Assembly (NCBI RefSeq): GCF_901933205.1
Contig: NC_044574.1
Coordinates: forward strand, 1 to 64,000
Source: Camarhynchus parvulus
Lineage: Eukaryota > Chordata > Aves > Passeriformes > Thraupidae
Direction of reading: 5' to 3'
DNA: 64,000 nt
The notes under the pieces are model-generated. The model did no database searches and had not been told where the DNA came from. It saw nothing but the letters and a program-made list of their open reading frames with translations. Shown here one piece after another: positions 61,104-64,000 of the stretch; position 1 is the stretch's first letter, and each line of letters starts with the position of its first letter. A program made the translations under genes and the position numbers.

Positions 61104-62095
61104 TGGATGAGGGGATCGAGTGCACCCTTAGCATGTTTGCAGATGACAAGAAACTGTGTGGAAGTGTCAGTCTGCTGGAGGGCAGGAAGCTCTGCAGAGG
61201 GGTCAGGGCAGCTGGACTGATGGGTTGAGACCACCGAGCTGAGGGGCAGTAAGGGAGGGTGCTGAGTCCTGCTCTGGAGTGCAGGAAACTCACGGAGCAC
61301 TCCAGGTGCCAGAGGGGCTGGGAAAGGCCCTGGGGGTGCTGTGACAGCGGCTGGACATGAGCCCAGGTGTGCCCAGGTGCACAGGGGGCTGATGGCACCA
61401 GGGCTGTGGCAGCAGGGCCAGGGCAGTGCCCGTCCCTGTGCTGGCACTGCCGGGGCAGCTCTAGAGAGCCCTGGAGGGGCTGGAGCATGGCCAGGGCAGG
61501 AACAGAGCTGGGAAGGGGCTGCAGAATCCCTGAGGAGCTGGGAAGGGGCTGGAGAATCCCTGAGGGAGCTGGGAAGGGGCTGGAGAATCCCTGAGGGAGC
61601 TGGGAAGGGGCTGGAGAATCCCTGAGGAGCTGGGAAGGGGCTGCAGAATCCCTGAGGGAGCTGGGAAGGGGCTGCAGAATCCCTGAGGAGCTGGGAAGGG
61701 GCTGCAGAATCCCTGAGGAGCTGGGAAGGGGCTCAGCCTGGAGCAAAGGAGGCTCAGGGGCCCTTGTGGCTCTGCACAGCTCCTGCCAGGAGGGGACAGC
61801 TGGGGGGGTCGGGCTCTGCTCCAGGGAACAGGGACAGGAGCAGAGGGAACGGCCTCAGGCTGGGCCAGGGGAGGCTCAGCTTGGACACCCGCAGGAATTC
61901 CTTCCTGGAAAGGGTGGTCAGGCCTCGGCAGGGGCTGCCCAGGGAGGTGGTGGAGCCTCCATCGTCCCTGGAGGTGCCCAAGGAAGGCCTGGATGTGGCA
62001 CTCGGTGCTCTGGTCTGTCGGACAAGGTGGGGGTGTCACAGGTTGGACTGGGTGATCCTGGAGGGCTTTTCCTACCCCAATGATTCTGTTTCTGT
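61104..62095 (+). mobile_element. Longest CR1 copy, with decayed RT motif
   Basis: About 990 bp. Near its start, 61136-61147 encodes FADD followed by KKLCGS, matching the catalytic FADD box of CR1 reverse transcriptase. It then runs through a diverged ORF2 into a 30-bp minisatellite and the 3' end. Stops and frameshifts make it inactive. The minus-strand frames of 219 and 233 codons and the + frames are translations of this repeat. Confidence 0.9.
61505..61732 (+). repeat. 30-31 bp minisatellite, about 7.5 units
   Basis: Seven full units plus a partial of GAGCTGGGAAGGGGCTGCAG + AATCCCTGAG, some with an extra G, some CTGGAG. It is located in the CR1 body at the same place as the shorter array at 13812. 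It is absent from the CR1 at 40 kb. Confidence 0.93.
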
Positions 62096-62382
62096 TACTC
62101 CTATTGCTCCTTTCACTGGGGCATTGCTGGTGTTGTATCTGTGCCAGCTGCTGCTTTCTCACCTGTAATATTTAACTAATGGGGAGCGGTAAAGGGGCTT
62201 TAATTTTACGGCTCAGTTTTAAATCGACTAATTTCCTGGGAAATGCCACTTCATGGTTTGGGAATTGCCATGTGCTTTAAACTGTGCTTGTTAACCTTGC
62301 TGAGATGAGAAACTCGCCGCTGAGTGAGGAGCTCTGCAGCTGTAGCAGCTAACCAGGAACTGCTTCCACTCTTTCTACACTG
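61729..62382 (+). repeat. Segmental duplication, intronic copy
   Basis: Partner of 40173-40818, direct orientation, 21.5 kb away. Beyond the CR1 end it carries the sequence that at the other copy forms the ATRN 5' flank (TAATATTTAACTAATGGGGA, TTTACGGCTCAGTTTTAAAT). After AACTGCT it has about 14 bp not present upstream of ATRN, before TACACTG. The CRE and CpG island are not included. Confidence 0.92.
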
Positions 62383-63817
62383 TGGATTGTAATTAGTGGA
62401 ACCGTTTGACTCTGAGCCAGTTTGAACTGCCTGTCTTAATCTAAATAAAACTCAAATGCTTTGAGCAAGTTTTGCCTCCCTTTTCCCCTATCAGCCTTTA
62501 ATAAATAAATTAAATAATGAGATGTAAAAAGCTCAGAATAGTACTGCAGAGCTCTTGGCAGGCAGGAAAGCAGCTGTTGCCGCGGGTGGGATGAAGGGGA
62601 AAAACAAGTTAGGTCCCCAACCTGCCCTTGCTTGTCCCTGTCACACACTACTGTGACAGCTCAACTTCTTCCCAGGGCTCATCTCTCTTCTGAGAGCTGG
62701 GCAGCACTTTTCCCTCTGCTTTGGCAATCATGTTTCCTTTTTGAGGTTACAGCTCTGTGTGTTCAGGTGTAACAGGGGTTTACATTACCTGGGCTATGGG
62801 AACCTCACCTGGTCAAGCACTCCTGGTCCAGGTACTTGGGATACTCGGAGGGGCTCTGTAATTGGATGTGGGAGTTTTAAAATTTCCTAGGAAACCTTGT
62901 GCAGACATATTTTAAATTATTTTTGTCATGAAACCATGAATTTTTATTTGTACATTTGCATAGATAATTTTAGCATAAGAACAAAATGGTTCCTGAAGGC
63001 TGTTGTCCAGTGCCTGATACCTTTGGATTTTTCATATGTCTAAGAGAATTTATCTCTTTGATTGCTTCACTTCTTGTTCCTTGTGCTATAAATTACATCT
63101 GACAGATTAATTTGAAGCACAGGAGATGAGAGGAAGTACTGACCTTATGATACATTGATGGATCTGTGGTTAGGTCTAAGAAACATTCAGCTGGGATTTC
63201 CTCCTTTGACCTGAAGTTTGGTATTTATTGTGTTAAGTATCTGAAATGAGGGCTGACACCAAGATTGCCCTTGGTGTTGTACCTCTGCTACACCTGTGTA
63301 TGTTCCTCAGCCCCACAGCAGGGCAAAGAGGTGCTTTGGGCCTGGAACAAAGATATATCCAAGAGGAAAAGAGCCTGGTAGATACCCAAGTCATCTCAGC
63401 ACCTTGAAATGCTTCTGAGCATGGACATGCAGTGGTGTTGGAGCGTGCTGCAGGGCAGCACTCTGTGTGACGTGGCTTAGGTGTTCCTGCTCTGCGGGGC
63501 TCCACTCAAGTGCTTCTCCTAGTGCTCCGTCATAGGGTACAGTGAAGTGGCATTTCTTTGTTTGAGCAATTTTGAGGCAAGAATGAATTTTTCCTTACAG
63601 GTTTAAGGGTGTGGACTGCGGGTGGTGCTTGTTTCTCTTATAAATAATGTTTTAAGGCATCTTGGTTGTGAATAGAGATAATCAAGTGAAAATGTAGGAA
63701 GCTAAATGGGAAAGTGGAATGAGGCACAGCGTTTTCCTTTCCTGTTTTTCTTAATAAACTCAGGCAAGCACAGCAGTATTTTGTGCACAGTTCCTTGTTA
63801 GTGCAAGCAGACTTTTA
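62383..63817. other. Intronic sequence, nothing recognised
   Basis: No exon or repeat family recognised. Confidence 0.4.
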
Positions 63818-64000
63818 GAATCATGGACTAACTTGGGTTAGAAGGCACCTGAAAGTCCCTTGCATATTATTCCATTCCACTGCCATTAGTGGGAACGCCT
63901 CCCACTGTCCCAGGCTGCTCCAAGCCCCATCCAGCCTGGCCTTGGACACTGCCAGGGATCCAGAGGCAGGCACTGCTTTTCTGGGCAACCTGTGCCAGGG
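63818..64000 (-). mobile_element. CR1 3' fragment cut by window end
   Basis: On +: AGAATCATGGACTAACTTGG, CTCCCACTGTCCCAGGCTGC, GGCCTTGGACACTGCCAGGG, GGGCAACCTGTGCCAGGG. It continues beyond 64000. Confidence 0.9.

Larger units (their letters stand above)
41276..64000 (+). other. ATRN: ATRN intron 1 (continues past window)
   Basis: Starts GTGAGC after the first exon. I found no CUB-domain exon 2 in the remaining 22.7 kb, so the intron is at least that long. It contains the repeats listed separately. Intervals 41361-43685, 44180-45478, 47857-52440, 52791-54312 and 58422-61053 hold no gene or repeat family I recognise beyond short low-complexity runs. The first 2 kb are notably G-rich on the + strand. 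Confidence 0.85.

Noticed and set aside
61087..62168. Long frames (219 and 233 codons minus, 94-134 plus) with repeated PLPSS-GILQ-like units
   Set aside because: They translate a 30-bp CR1-embedded minisatellite and CR1 3' sequence. The same frames recur at 13.6-14.4 kb and 40.1-40.6 kb.

Overview
This is vertebrate, almost certainly bird, genomic DNA. The window is full of 3' fragments of CR1 LINEs ending in the CR1-type ATTCTRTG octamer tail, plus several avian-style solo LTRs. Several LTR sequences and the youngest CR1 copies look passerine to me; that rests on recall, not a search. There are no bacterial features, and nearly all open frames are chance frames or translations of repeats.

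The one gene I can name is ATRN (attractin). Its first coding exon lies on the + strand at 40977-41275. It encodes a signal peptide and a first EGF-like module ending in a QCQHCGGRFR-type block, followed by a good splice donor. It sits in a CpG island (about 40850-41360) whose promoter side carries a perfect CRE (TGACGTCA) overlapped by a five-codon uORF. Everything from 41276 to the window end is ATRN intron 1. A second CpG island at about 1950-2346 has a strong minus-strand splice donor at 1922/1921. By human 20p13 gene order, where DNAAF9 (C20orf194) lies head to head with ATRN, it could be the DNAAF9 promoter and 5' exon; this is an inference. The 38 kb between the two islands holds repeats and unassigned sequence.

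Repeat layout: about 37 CR1 fragments in both orientations; LTR elements at 264-939 (TSD GGGAC), 8053-8707 (inserted in a CR1), about 11350-11813, 18028-19278 (TSD GCAAC), 31416-31694 (TSD CTCTAT, inserted in a CR1), 37637-38434 and about 43696-44168; and one internally deleted class I-like ERV with both LTRs at 56532-58417 (TSD CTGT). The three exact TSD lengths of 5, 6 and 4 bp point to different ERV classes.

The most unusual structure is a direct duplication of about 640 bp. The segment 40173-40818, ending about 160 bp upstream of the ATRN start codon, recurs almost unchanged at 61729-62382 in intron 1. The pair flanks ATRN exon 1 and includes about 270 bp beyond the end of its CR1, so it is not merely two copies of one repeat. 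Next to the intronic copy, and in a related CR1 at 13.7 kb, the CR1 body contains a 30-31 bp minisatellite.

I found no tRNA, rRNA, CRISPR array or intact retrotransposon gene. No new protein system is evident. The points of interest are the genome architecture around the ATRN promoter and the well-preserved LTR insertions.
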